Positions 53,153 to 61,794 of a DNA stretch of 64,000 nucleotides are shown one piece after another. The notes below the pieces were generated by a model, which saw only the letters and a list, made by a program, of their open reading frames with translations, searched no databases and was not told the DNA's origin. The position numbers and the translations under genes are program-made. The stretch's first letter is position 1. Each line of letters starts with the position of its first letter. The DNA is taken from NCBI GenBank assembly GCA_016719295.1, contig JADKAF010000001.1, positions 4,092,001 through 4,156,000 on the forward strand. The letters run 5' to 3'. The stretch comes from Planctomycetota bacterium. GTDB taxonomy: Bacteria > Planctomycetota > UBA1135 > JADKAF01.

Positions 53153-55051
53153 TCAGCGCGGGAAGAGCTGCTCCGCCTCCGCGCTGCCGAAGCGCACGCG
53201 CGCGATCCGGCGCCGGCCGACGAGCACGTAGGCCGAGGCGTCGTCGAGCGCGCCGACGCAGAGCAGCGGCTCATGCTTGCCTTCGATCGGGAACGCGGTC
53301 GAGCCGACGAGCGCCTGCGTCTCCGCGTCGTAGCGCACGAGCATCCCCTCGCTTTCCCCGTTGACGACGAAGAGCGGATGCCCGGCCGGCGAGCGATTCC
53401 GCTGGCGCAGGGCGCGCGCCCCGTTCGGCAGCGCATCGACGCGCACGGGCTCGCGCTGCTGCGTCGCGAGATCCACGACCTCGAAGGCCGCGCCGCGCTG
53501 GACGAGGAGGCGATCGCCGCCCAGGTTCCGCACGAGGTGGTCGTCCGGGTGCATCGGTGAGGCGTCCTGCACGATGCCGCTTTCGGGATCGACGCGGCGC
53601 CAGACGAGCTGACCTTGCTTGCGCACCGCGTAGAGCCAACCGCTCGCGAGGCAGGCGAAGGTATGCGACTCGGCGGCGATCGTCGCCTGGTCCGGATAGA
53701 GCTTCACCCGATGTAGATCGAAGAGTCCACGTCGCCTCGAAGGGCCCGCCGCATCCATCAGCCAGAACGAGTAGTCGTCGTCGAACCACCAGGCCCACGG
53801 CTTCTCTCCTGACAACGCGATGCGTTCGGGCGCTTCCCCCGGTCGCTCGACCTCGAGGGCTCCCCCGAACAGCCACACGCGTCGACCGTCAGGCCAGCGC
53901 AGGCTCGAGTGCCGCGAGCGCTCTTCGCGCACTTCAGATCCCAGCTCGTGGCTAGCCCAATGCAGAGGATCGAAGTGGGGCTGCTTCTCGAAGCGCGCGT
54001 GATCCACGAAGAGCTCACGGCGCGATTCCGCAGCCATCCACACGACCGGAGCACACGAGACGCCAACGAAACCGACGATCTCTGCCGGCATGACCGTGTC
54101 CGAGAGCGTGAACGGGTTGTCCTGACGATAGGAGCCCACCACGTGCATGCCTTCCCCACCGAGCTGCTCCCAGGCCCCCGTCCGTAGATCCAGAACGCCC
54201 GCGTAGCTCAGGCGTTGATAGCGCTTGTAGTTGAGATAGGCGTGCTTCCCCTGCGCATCGATGAGGACCGAGTCGATCCGCGCCTCCGGATCGGTGAGCG
54301 CAAAGTGATCCAGCTCGTGGTCGCGCCGAACTTGCCACGCCGAGAGAGACGCGGTGAGACACAGCAGCGCCGGCACGCTCCAGAAGAAGGCACTCCCGCC
54401 TCGCGCCCCGCTGCGCAGGCCGCGCGTGAACCCGAAGAACGCCGCGACGCTCGCCGCCAAGGCGACGCTGAAGCCCAACCACGCGAGATCGCCCGCAAGG
54501 AATGGGAGCACATAGGTCGCTTTGCCCAGCGCGAAGGGCCACGCGAGGAGGCCCGCCGCGATCAGCCCGCCCGGAACGGCGAGCGCCGAGCGCGGCAGCC
54601 AGCACGCCGCCATGAGCAGCCAGAACGCGAGCCCGCCACCTGCGGTGAGCACGGCCGCGAGCTGCCGATCGAAGACGAGGTGCTTCCAGAGCTCGGGCGC
54701 GCCGACCGTGGCAAGGACGAAGCTCAGCGCCGCGACGACGCCAGCGAACGCGAGCAGCGCGAAGGCGCTGCACCACTTCGCGGCGACGCCGACGCGGAGG
54801 CCGTTCGGTACGCGCTCGAGGAAGAGCGCGCCGCTGCGCGCACGTTCGCGCGAGACGAGCGGCGGCACGAGCATCGCGACGGCGAGCGCCAATGCGCCGC
54901 CAACGATCCAGCGCACGTCGCCCGCGTCGAGCGCGGCCGAGCGGCGCGCGAGCACCGTACTTGCGAGGGCGAGCGGAGGCACGATCAGCGCAGTGCCGAG
55001 CAGCGTGGTGCGCAGCGCGCGCGCTTCCTTCCGGAGATGGGCTCCGATCAT
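53153..55051 (-). CDS. ABC permease-like protein with C-terminal extracytoplasmic or propeller-like domain, copy 2
   Basis: 632 residues. Residues 1-245 hold about six hydrophobic segments in an ABC-2-like arrangement (GTALIVPPLALASTVLA; IVGGALALAVAMLVPPL; FALLAFAGVVAALSFVLATV; FSVALAASVAAFFGF). Residues 260-632 are soluble and beta-rich, with recurrent LDLRTG..., W...PDGRRVWLFGG..., ...VDLATQQREPV units like a propeller. The start ATG overlaps the stop of the upstream copy (ATGA). It is the same length as that copy (632) and collinear with it, so the two probably pair as a heterodimeric permease for the ATPase encoded upstream. The transported substrate is unknown. Confidence 0.7.
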   Translation of the reverse strand: MIGAHLRKEARALRTTLLGTALIVPPLALASTVLARRSAALDAGDVRWIVGGALALAVAMLVPPLVSRERARSGALFLERVPNGLRVGVAAKWCSAFALLAFAGVVAALSFVLATVGAPELWKHLVFDRQLAAVLTAGGGLAFWLLMAACWLPRSALAVPGGLIAAGLLAWPFALGKATYVLPFLAGDLAWLGFSVALAASVAAFFGFTRGLRSGARGGSAFFWSVPALLCLTASLSAWQVRRDHELDHFALTDPEARIDSVLIDAQGKHAYLNYKRYQRLSYAGVLDLRTGAWEQLGGEGMHVVGSYRQDNPFTLSDTVMPAEIVGFVGVSCAPVVWMAAESRRELFVDHARFEKQPHFDPLHWASHELGSEVREERSRHSSLRWPDGRRVWLFGGALEVERPGEAPERIALSGEKPWAWWFDDDYSFWLMDAAGPSRRRGLFDLHRVKLYPDQATIAAESHTFACLASGWLYAVRKQGQLVWRRVDPESGIVQDASPMHPDDHLVRNLGGDRLLVQRGAAFEVVDLATQQREPVRVDALPNGARALRQRNRSPAGHPLFVVNGESEGMLVRYDAETQALVGSTAFPIEGKHEPLLCVGALDDASAYVLVGRRRIARVRFGSAEAEQLFPR

Positions 55052-56946
55052 GGCTGGTCCACCTCGTAGAGGACGGTGCTGCGATCCGTGGCGAAGGAGG
55101 CGCGGAGGATGCGGCGCTCGGTGAGCACGAGCACTTCGTCGGGGCCGACCGTCGCGATGGCGAAGAGCGGGGACTCGCCAGTCTGGCTCTCGACGCAGCT
55201 CAGCACTTCGAGAGATGCGGCGTTCACGTCGAGTCGCGCCAGGCGCATAGCACGCTCGAGATGGACGATGAGCAGGAGACGGTCGCGCTCGTCGCGCGCT
55301 TCGCAGAAGAAGTAGCCTCCGTGATCGACGCCGCGGATCCTCTGCGCATCGACGCCTCGCACGGCAAGCGCGCGGAGAGCGCTCTGCTTCGGGTCGAGCA
55401 GCCAGCGCCTACCGTTTCCCGTCTCCCAGTCGTGGGTGGAGATCAGCGCCAGGCCTTCTCGGAGGGGCAGGACGGACACCACGCTATCCTCGTCTGTTGC
55501 CTCGCGCGAGATGCTGAGCTTCGAGACGCCCGCCTCCGGATCGATGATCTCCCACGCCCCGGTGGTCTGGGTGAGCCAACCAGAGAGCAGCGTTCCTAGG
55601 TATCGCCGGCTGGGCTCCATCTTGGGAATCTCTCGCCAGCGCAGGTGATCCCACATGCGCAGCTTGGAGTCGCCCGTGCTCCTCCGGATGTTGCTTCCGA
55701 TCGCCACGAAGCGCGCGTCCTGGGGCGCCTCTCGCACTTCGATCTCGCCCTCTGCGGTCTCGATCTCTCCTCTTCCGCCGTGGAACCAGAGGCGATGCCC
55801 GTGCTCATCCCGCCACGGTGTCGTCTCGCGCTTCGCGCGCCGCATCCAGCCATCGAGTTCGGGATCGATCGAGTTGCGCCTGCCCGAAGCACGCTCACCC
55901 AGGATGGCGCCGCTACGAGTTTCGAACACCGTGTTCGTTCGTTCTTCGGAGCGCGAGTGCACGAGCAAGGAGTGCCTCCCGAAGCTCCCCGAGATCATCT
56001 GCGTGCCGTCGAAGACACCGAGGTTCGAGTAATAGCTGCCCTCTTCCTCGCGCTGAACCTCACCGGTCTGCACATCGAGCACCAGCGAGATGTACCGCAT
56101 GGCTCCCAGCGGTATGAAGTTGAGATAGAGGCTGCGTCCGTCCGCCCCGAGATAGGCTTCGTCGAGGTGCGTTCGATCCGCGACGGGTACAGGAATCGAC
56201 CGTCCGGCGTTCTTCGACGCCACAGCGCTTGCCCAGGCGTGTAGCCCAGGCACCAGCACGAGGAGCGGCAGCGCCGCGCACGCGGCGGATTGCAGGAGGC
56301 GCCCTCCGTTCCTCTGACTTCGCTGCAACGCGAGCCAACCGGAGACGGTCGCAGCAACGACCACGCCGACCGCAGCGATCCGCACACCGCCCATGCGCGG
56401 AGCGTCGAGACGCAGCCCCAGCGGAACGAAGAGCGCGGCCGCGAGGAGCAGTCCCGCTGGCATCACGAGCCCCGAGCGCAGCAAGGCGCCGAGCGGCAAG
56501 GTCCAGAGCGCGACTAAGAGGCCCAGGACCGCATAGCCCTCGGTCCAGCCGAAGAACGCGGAGGGCGCTCCGGCCGAGATCGCCGCGCGGATCGCCATCG
56601 CACAGACGGCGCCGAAGGCACCGATGGCGAGCGGCGCGACCACGAGAGCCAGGAGCTTCGCGCCGAACGCCGCCCGCAGCGCGCGCGGCGTGCGCGCAAG
56701 GAAGCCGAGCGTCCCGCGCTCGCGCTCCCCGGCGATCAGTCCGGGAGCGATCCCCGCGTAGCCGAGCAGCAGTGCGCAGAGCGCGGAGGCTCCCACGGTG
56801 TCGCGGCTCGTGGAGCCGTTCCAGAGCAGCGCGAAGGTGATCGCGCCGACGAGGAGCGGTGTCACCGCGGCGAGTTTCACCAGCGTGTCGCGCTGCGTTC
56901 GACCCTCTCGATGCAGGGCCGCGACTGCGATCATCGCGCTACGCAT
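55048..56946 (-). CDS. ABC permease-like protein with C-terminal domain, copy 1
   Basis: 632 residues. ATG 56946 overlaps the ATPase stop by 8 bases (ATGCGTAG); a second Met at 56934 is possible. The N-terminal 240 residues have six or so membrane segments, including LAAVTPLLVGAITFALLWNG and SALCALLLGYAGIAPGLIAGERERG (ABC-2 permeases often have such an ERERG turn). The C-terminal half is beta-rich: LYLNFIPLGAMRYISLVLDV, WLTQTTGAWEIIDPEAG and LYEVDQP at the end. It parallels copy 2 throughout. In the operon it stands between the ATPase and copy 2, with overlaps on both sides. Confidence 0.7.
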   Translation of the reverse strand: MRSAMIAVAALHREGRTQRDTLVKLAAVTPLLVGAITFALLWNGSTSRDTVGASALCALLLGYAGIAPGLIAGERERGTLGFLARTPRALRAAFGAKLLALVVAPLAIGAFGAVCAMAIRAAISAGAPSAFFGWTEGYAVLGLLVALWTLPLGALLRSGLVMPAGLLLAAALFVPLGLRLDAPRMGGVRIAAVGVVVAATVSGWLALQRSQRNGGRLLQSAACAALPLLVLVPGLHAWASAVASKNAGRSIPVPVADRTHLDEAYLGADGRSLYLNFIPLGAMRYISLVLDVQTGEVQREEEGSYYSNLGVFDGTQMISGSFGRHSLLVHSRSEERTNTVFETRSGAILGERASGRRNSIDPELDGWMRRAKRETTPWRDEHGHRLWFHGGRGEIETAEGEIEVREAPQDARFVAIGSNIRRSTGDSKLRMWDHLRWREIPKMEPSRRYLGTLLSGWLTQTTGAWEIIDPEAGVSKLSISREATDEDSVVSVLPLREGLALISTHDWETGNGRRWLLDPKQSALRALAVRGVDAQRIRGVDHGGYFFCEARDERDRLLLIVHLERAMRLARLDVNAASLEVLSCVESQTGESPLFAIATVGPDEVLVLTERRILRASFATDRSTVLYEVDQP

Positions 56947-57691
56947 GGCTCGACATCTCCACGCCGAGGAACTTCTCCGCGAGGCGCCGCGGCGCCCCGG
57001 CGAGCTCTTCGTCGTCCGTCGCGCCGAGCACCTCCGGCAGCGTCCCGTGCTCGCGGATGCGACCATCCTCGAGCCACGCGATGCGATCGGCGATGCGCGC
57101 CGCGACATCGAGGTCGTGCGTCGTGCAGAGGACACTCCGTTCCTCGCCCTCGCCGAGCGCGCCGATCAGCGCGCGCAGCACCTCTTCGCGCGCCACGGCG
57201 TCGAGGCCGGCGAAGGGCTCGTCGAGCAGGAGCAGCTTCGGCTTCGGCGCGAGCGCCGCCGCGAGCATCAGCAAGGCACCTTGTCCGCGCGAGAGCCCCG
57301 CGAGCGGGACATCGTGCGGCACGTGGAAGCGCTCCAAGCAGCGCTCCGCTTCCGCGGCATCCCAGCTCGGATAGTGCGGGGCCAGGAAGCGCATGAGCTC
57401 CCGCGCCTTCATCCACTCGTACGCATCGGGAACATCGGGGACGTAGCCCACCTGCTCCAGCACCTGGCGCTGCCGGCGCCGCGGATCGAGGCCGAGCACC
57501 TCCAGCGTGCCTCGGCGCCAGGGCAAGAGCCCCAAGCACGCGCGCAGGAAGCTGCTCTTCCCGCCGCCGTTCCGCCCCAGGAGCACGGTTACCGCACCCG
57601 GCGTGAGCTCCAAGTCGAAGCCCCGCAGCACCGCCTTCTTGCCGCGCCAGAGCTCCAGGCCCTGAGCTTTCAGGATCGTCGTTCCGCTCAT
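56939..57691 (-). CDS. ABC transporter ATP-binding protein
   Basis: 250 residues from ATG 57691. Complete nucleotide-binding domain: Walker A GRNGGGKS (39-46), signature LSRGQ (133-137), Walker B LLLLDEP (153-159) and His192 in the switch TTHD. It powers the transporter formed by the two downstream permease-like proteins. Its start overlaps the stop of the GntR regulator (ATGA) and its stop overlaps the first permease start. The arrangement (short GntR, ATPase, permeases) is that of YtrA-type operons. Confidence 0.95.
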   Translation of the reverse strand: MSGTTILKAQGLELWRGKKAVLRGFDLELTPGAVTVLLGRNGGGKSSFLRACLGLLPWRRGTLEVLGLDPRRRQRQVLEQVGYVPDVPDAYEWMKARELMRFLAPHYPSWDAAEAERCLERFHVPHDVPLAGLSRGQGALLMLAAALAPKPKLLLLDEPFAGLDAVAREEVLRALIGALGEGEERSVLCTTHDLDVAARIADRIAWLEDGRIREHGTLPEVLGATDDEELAGAPRRLAEKFLGVEMSSHA

Positions 57692-58059
57692 GCTTCGAAC
57701 TCCCGCAGCACCCGCTGCAGCTCTCCCTTCGTGTGCCCCGCGCGCAACGCCGTCTCCGCGGCGCGCGCGAACTCCTCGAGCGTCGCACTCCGCCGCGCAT
57801 CGACGGCGATGTCCGTGCCCTGCTCCGCGACGAAGACCCCCGAGCCGTTCCGCGCACGCACCGCACCGAGCCACTGCAGCTCGCGATACGCCTTCGCGAC
57901 GGTGTTCGGGTTCACCAACGCCTCCGCCGCGAGCTCGCGCACGCTCGGCAGCCGGGCGCCCTCTTCGAGTGCGCCGCGCGCGATGGCGTCGAGCACGCCT
58001 TCGACGAGCTGTCGTGAAGGCGGGACGGTGGAGGTGGAGTCGACGCGCAGGCGGAGCAT
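57688..58059 (-). CDS. GntR family transcriptional regulator, YtrA type
   Basis: 123 residues from ATG 58059. The winged helix-turn-helix is at about residues 15-80 (QLVEGVLDAIARGALEEGAR, LPSVRELAAEALVNPNTVAKAY, ending in the wing ARNGSGVFV). The short C-terminal part (about 40 residues) is typical of the YtrA subfamily, which lacks a large effector domain and usually represses its own ABC operon. A perfect inverted repeat 4 bases upstream of the start (58063-58082) is a likely operator. It is the first gene of the four-gene operon running to 53153. Confidence 0.92.
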   Translation of the reverse strand: MLRLRVDSTSTVPPSRQLVEGVLDAIARGALEEGARLPSVRELAAEALVNPNTVAKAYRELQWLGAVRARNGSGVFVAEQGTDIAVDARRSATLEEFARAAETALRAGHTKGELQRVLREFEA

Positions 58060-58062
58060 GGG

Positions 58063-58082
58063 CGTACTATCGGACTAGTACG
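58063..58082. promoter_or_regulatory. probable GntR operator overlapping the operon promoter
   Basis: CGTACTA-N6-TAGTACG, a perfect 7-bp inverted repeat starting 4 bases upstream of the regulator's ATG. GntR proteins bind short GT...AC palindromes. Its closeness to the start codon suggests a leaderless or nearly leaderless transcript, with the operator within or just beside the core promoter. Confidence 0.65.
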
Positions 58083-58360
58083 GGCATGCGCTTGAGCACG
58101 GGGGCTCGCGGGGGCGGAGCGGGTGCCGCCTGATCCTGCGGCGGGAAGGGACACAGTCGCTCGTGCCTGTGGAGCCTACGACCCCAGCGTGAAGCGAATC
58201 GCCACGCCTTCGGCCAAGCGTCGTTCGATCGCAGCTCCGGGTATCGCCGCCCCGCCGTCCGGGATCATCCTAGGCGCAGTCAGGATGCACGGAGCTCCGG
58301 TCTGCGCGGACGACGAACGCAGCTGAAATAGGCGCCGCTCGTAGCATGCGCGCCAAACGC

Positions 58361-60634
58361 TCAGCTTCGCCGCGGCAACACGATCTTGGCCTCGACCCGC
58401 CGCTCTTCCGAAACCTCGACATCGACGATCGCCGTCTGGTGTCCCTCGGCGGAGAGGACGAGACGCTGGGGTCCGGGCGCGAGGTAGCGCAGCACGACCG
58501 AACCGGGCTCCGCGCGGAACTCCTGGGTCCCCACCAGGATCGAGAAGCGCTGCGTTGCGTCATCCTCGGTGCGCAGATCGAGCAGCACTTCACCCGTGGG
58601 AACTCGCAGGTTCCACGGACCAGATCCTTCGAGCACCCAGCGTACCTCGACATCGAGGACCGGTGGAACCGCAGAGTTCGAGGCAGGTTCTTCGTCCTCG
58701 GACTCGAGCTCCGGAGCGATCCAACGCAGAACATCTCCAGCGGCAAGATCGGGACCGTACCAGCGACCACGATGGTCGAACGGGAACGGCCAGGCGTCAT
58801 CCGTATCCATCCATCCGATGCGCTGCCAAGCGAGCGCATGGCCTTCGGTCGAGGCGTCTTCGGGGAGCTCTAGCGTGAGCGGAGCAGGTACGCCGACGAT
58901 CACGTCGCCGAGATCGACGCGCACGTCGACGCCTCGCGCCGGCAAGCAGACCGGCATGATCCGCGCCGGAAAGTCCGCGTCTTTCGCCTGCACCACCAGG
59001 AAGAACAATCCCTCCCCTTCGATCGGGATCGCGAACCACGCGTCGATCCTGGCGCCCGAGAGGTTCTCCAGATCGCTGCTCTCGTGTGCCCAAGCTCCGA
59101 GTCGATGGCGCCCGATCAGCGCCACCGTGCCCTCGAAGCGCAGGCTGCTCTCCGGATCGACGACGCGTCCGTGGACGATCGCCGGCTCGAAACTGCGAAG
59201 CTCGAGCGATCCTTCCGCGAGCGCTCGCGCACGATCGACGGCGACGTAGCGCGGCGGATCGCCGCGCTCAGTCTCGATCACGAAGCGAAACTCTTCTCCC
59301 GGTAGCCCGATCGTCTGCCCCGCAAGCACGCGCTCGGTGACGTCGAACGACGCGTGCTCCGTGACCAAGGAGACCTGGTCACCCTCCGCCGGATGGCGCA
59401 GACGCACGCTCACCGCGGGCAGAGGCTTCGGCCGCAGCACGAGCTCGGCGCTCTCGCCCGCGTCGATCTGCAAGGCGCTGCGCTCTACCGCGTAGCCCAA
59501 GGCGTGCAGCTCGACTTCGTAGCGCCCTTCCGGCAGCGCATGCTCGAGGATCGCTTCCGCCTCGGTCTGACTCTCGAGGCGCTCGGGCAATGGGCCGACG
59601 AAGCGCACGAATGCCCCCACCGCCGCTTCGGCCGGCTCGATGAGCACCCGCAACGGCACCTTGGAGATCGGGTCCAACTCTTCGAGATCAACTCCTTGCC
59701 GGATCTCCCCGGTCGGCGGAGGCAGCCGCAGATGAGGGACGCGATGGGCGGCGAACTCGAAGAAGACGAGCTGCTTCCCGTACGAGACCCGTAGGCCGCG
59801 AAGCCCGTTGGTGTCGAAGAACCCCATCCCACCGCTCAGAGAGAAGGAGCCATCTTCTCTCGTGCGCGTCCACGGCCCGCGATGAGGCCCTTCGAAGCCA
59901 ACCATCGCGTCCCCGAGCGGGACCCCCTGCGCATCGGCGAGCGTGCCGCGGATGGTGGCGCCGCGCGCGACATGCAGGACGTAGGGCGGCTCGAAGGCCA
60001 AGCGTTCTCCGGCATCGCCGTCATAGGCGATGTCGAGCAATGGGTGCGTCACATAGAGATCGAAGATGCGGTTGAATGGATCGACCCCGGAGAGCTCGAC
60101 GAAGCCGCGCTCGTCGGTGGTTCTGCAGACGATGTCGGGTGTGTGCCCGCAGCCGAGGCAGACGCCGACGCGCACATCCGCGACGGGGCGATCCAAGTGG
60201 TCGCGCAACAGCACCGGAAGCGACTGCGCGGGCCATAGCTCCACCGTCGGCATATCTGGCCCGCCTGACGCGCACCTTGCACCATAGCCCGGCGCACGCG
60301 CGAGGAACCAACTGCCGCCGCGACGTTCCTCCAGGTACAGGCGCGCGAAGCCGTTCTCGTCCGCGACGTCCCGCTGGCTCGACCAGAGCTCGCACGCCGT
60401 CGGAGCGGTACGCTCCTTGATCTCCAGGAGCTCTGCGCCGGAGATTGGGGCGCCGGTGCGAGCATCGACGATCCGCGTCACGATCCATCCGGGTCGGTCC
60501 CCATAGTCCGGGTTTCCCTCGTCGATGTGACGCGCGCTCGAATAGGAAACGCGCACCTCCTGTGCACCGAGAGGCCCCGCGCCGAGCAGCAGCCACAGCA
60601 GAGCCGAGAGCGAGTAGCGCAGGATCGTGGGCAT
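58361..60634 (-). CDS. large secreted carboxypeptidase-regulatory-like protein
   Basis: 757 residues from ATG 60634 with a signal peptide (RYSLSALLWLLLGAGPLGAQ). An opening domain IVTRIVDARTGAPISGAELL ... VADENGFARLYLEE (50-110) is followed by further beta-sandwich modules, such as LRDHLDRPVADVRVGVCLGC and IRGTLADAQGVPLGDAMVGF ... TREDGSFSLSGG. The protein ends in a strand-rich part (LAPGPQRLVLSAEGHQTAIV). It has no catalytic domain. It is more distant from the other copies in the window than they are from each other. The 278 bases downstream to the GntR operator hold nothing recognisable. Confidence 0.85.
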   Translation of the reverse strand: MPTILRYSLSALLWLLLGAGPLGAQEVRVSYSSARHIDEGNPDYGDRPGWIVTRIVDARTGAPISGAELLEIKERTAPTACELWSSQRDVADENGFARLYLEERRGGSWFLARAPGYGARCASGGPDMPTVELWPAQSLPVLLRDHLDRPVADVRVGVCLGCGHTPDIVCRTTDERGFVELSGVDPFNRIFDLYVTHPLLDIAYDGDAGERLAFEPPYVLHVARGATIRGTLADAQGVPLGDAMVGFEGPHRGPWTRTREDGSFSLSGGMGFFDTNGLRGLRVSYGKQLVFFEFAAHRVPHLRLPPPTGEIRQGVDLEELDPISKVPLRVLIEPAEAAVGAFVRFVGPLPERLESQTEAEAILEHALPEGRYEVELHALGYAVERSALQIDAGESAELVLRPKPLPAVSVRLRHPAEGDQVSLVTEHASFDVTERVLAGQTIGLPGEEFRFVIETERGDPPRYVAVDRARALAEGSLELRSFEPAIVHGRVVDPESSLRFEGTVALIGRHRLGAWAHESSDLENLSGARIDAWFAIPIEGEGLFFLVVQAKDADFPARIMPVCLPARGVDVRVDLGDVIVGVPAPLTLELPEDASTEGHALAWQRIGWMDTDDAWPFPFDHRGRWYGPDLAAGDVLRWIAPELESEDEEPASNSAVPPVLDVEVRWVLEGSGPWNLRVPTGEVLLDLRTEDDATQRFSILVGTQEFRAEPGSVVLRYLAPGPQRLVLSAEGHQTAIVDVEVSEERRVEAKIVLPRRS

Positions 60635-60747
60635 GGCATGACGACGGGGCAGTAGAACGCAGGGCCCTTTGCCTGGACCCTGCCCGCAGCCGCCCCCCTA
60701 CGTCAACCGCAGCCTCCTCGCTCCCGGAGAACCCTCGCCAAGATTGC

Positions 60748-60840
60748 TCAACCCTTCACGCACTCCACCCACCCATTCGCAAGCACGACGATCAGCTCGC
60801 ACGTGCGGCCGGAAGAGCGAGAGCTCGATGAACCGACCGG
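60748..60840 (-). pseudogene. duplicated 3' end of rpiA
   Basis: The minus strand ends in TCELIVVLANGWVECVKG-stop, matching the rpiA C-terminus TSELIVGYPDGRVDCVKG-stop (11 of 18 residues). The preceding bases also match rpiA (...CTCTTC...), but in a shifted frame. Nothing of the rest of rpiA remains, so it is a dead fragment. The functional gene is 1.0 kb away at 61795-62493. Confidence 0.7.
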
Positions 60841-60859
60841 AGAGGACGCCCCGCAGTTC

Positions 60860-61044
60860 ATGTTCGCCAAGCAAGGCTGCGGGAGCTGCGCCTTCGGCTC
60901 CGCTCGCCGAGCGAAGTCGGTGCTGTGGGCCGCGACGGCCAAGCGCGGCGCGTGCTGGGATTCGGGTACCTCGATGGCGACGGGCGACTCGATCTCGTGT
61001 TCGAGCTCGCGAGCAGGCCGTCGATGCGCGTGGTGCTCGCGTAG
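60860..61044 (+). pseudogene. C-terminal remnant of a VCBS-type gene
   Basis: In the frame ending with TAG 61042-61044, about 25 codons read RVLGFGYLDGDGRLDLVFEL ... MRVVLA-stop, with the VCBS loop DGDGRLDLV. Upstream the frame turns Arg/Leu-rich and has no start. It looks like the tail of a lost VCBS/FG-GAP gene. The remaining bases of the 60635-61185 gap hold nothing identifiable. Confidence 0.45.
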
Positions 61045-61185
61045 TGAGCGCGCTCGAGCGGCATCCCCTAGGGCAGCCTGCTCGGGTTCTTCGGGCTGCG
61101 TTTCGGCAGGCAAGAAGCGACGGAAAGCACGAGCGTGGAAGCGCTCCCCGACTCGGAGAGCGACATCCCGGTCTCCTGGAGCCGA

Positions 61186-61416
61186 CTAAGGATCGCGAGC
61201 GATCCAGAACCGGGGATCGCGACTGCCGTGGAGGAAGCCCTCCACCGTCACCGTGTCACCGAGAACACGATAGTAGATGGCGTAGGGAAACCGCGCGACC
61301 AGGGCTCGACGCAGGCTGTGCCGCACGACGCGGAAGCGAAGCGGGTGCTCGGCGATGACCGCCAGCAGGCCAGAGACCTCAGTGGAAAGCTGGTCGCCGA
61401 GTCCTTCTCGAAGCAC
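61186..61416 (-). pseudogene. RelE/ParE-type toxin lacking its N-terminus
   Basis: 76 residues from a GTG. The sequence REGLGDQLSTEVSGLLAVIAEHPLRF, RRALVARFPYAIYYRVLGDT and FLHGSRDPRFW is the C-terminal two thirds of the ParE/RelE fold. Full members have about 25 further residues with the first strand and helix, which are missing here. The frame begins inside the end of the antitoxin gene, so a deletion has joined the two genes. The toxin is probably inactive. Confidence 0.7.
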
Positions 61417-61621
61417 GGTGGCGCGCCTGGATCTCGTCCCAGGACACCGTTGGCATCCTGCCTTCGTCGAGCAGTGCCATGCGGCGATCGAGTTCCGCGG
61501 CCTGCGCGGCGGTCAGCGGCAACGAGTCCGGATCGCGCGTGAACGACTCCCAGATCCTGGAGATGAGATCCAGGCGCTCTTCCGGGGTCATCCCCTGTAC
61601 GTCGATCTTGGGCAGGCCCAT
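61379..61621 (-). CDS. addiction-module antitoxin with an altered C-terminus
   Basis: 80 residues from ATG 61621 (a TTG at 61630 would add three residues). MTPEERLDLISRIWESFTRD, PLTAAQAAELDRRMALLDEG and VSWDEIQARHRA match the 'putative addiction module component' (TIGR02574) type of antitoxin that pairs with ParE/RelE toxins. After QARHRA the reading frame continues into toxin sequence in the wrong frame, giving SRRTRRPAFH-stop. This fits a deletion that removed the gene junction and the toxin start. It overlaps the toxin remnant by 38 bases. Confidence 0.75.
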   Translation of the reverse strand: MGLPKIDVQGMTPEERLDLISRIWESFTRDPDSLPLTAAQAAELDRRMALLDEGRMPTVSWDEIQARHRASRRTRRPAFH

Positions 61622-61794
61622 GCCTGCCAAGTGTCTCGTTCCGCGCGATCCTAGGCAAGCCCACTATCCTGCAGGCTCGAGGCGCTCTTCGAGTTCGCTG
61701 GAACAAGACAGAGTGCGGCTCAACCCTGGGAGGCCACGGCCGAAGCCAGCGATAGGTGCCCTCTTGGCGCAGCGCGAAGATCGCAGCGGCGAGC

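Noticed and set aside
60869..60883. AAGCAAGGCTGCGGG is identical to bases 41044-41058 just after the peroxiredoxin TGA, which might suggest a second SECIS or selenoprotein fragment.
   Set aside because: A shared 15-mer is expected about once or twice by chance in 64 kb of biased sequence. The second copy is not preceded by a TGA in a peroxiredoxin-like context and the stem is not kept.
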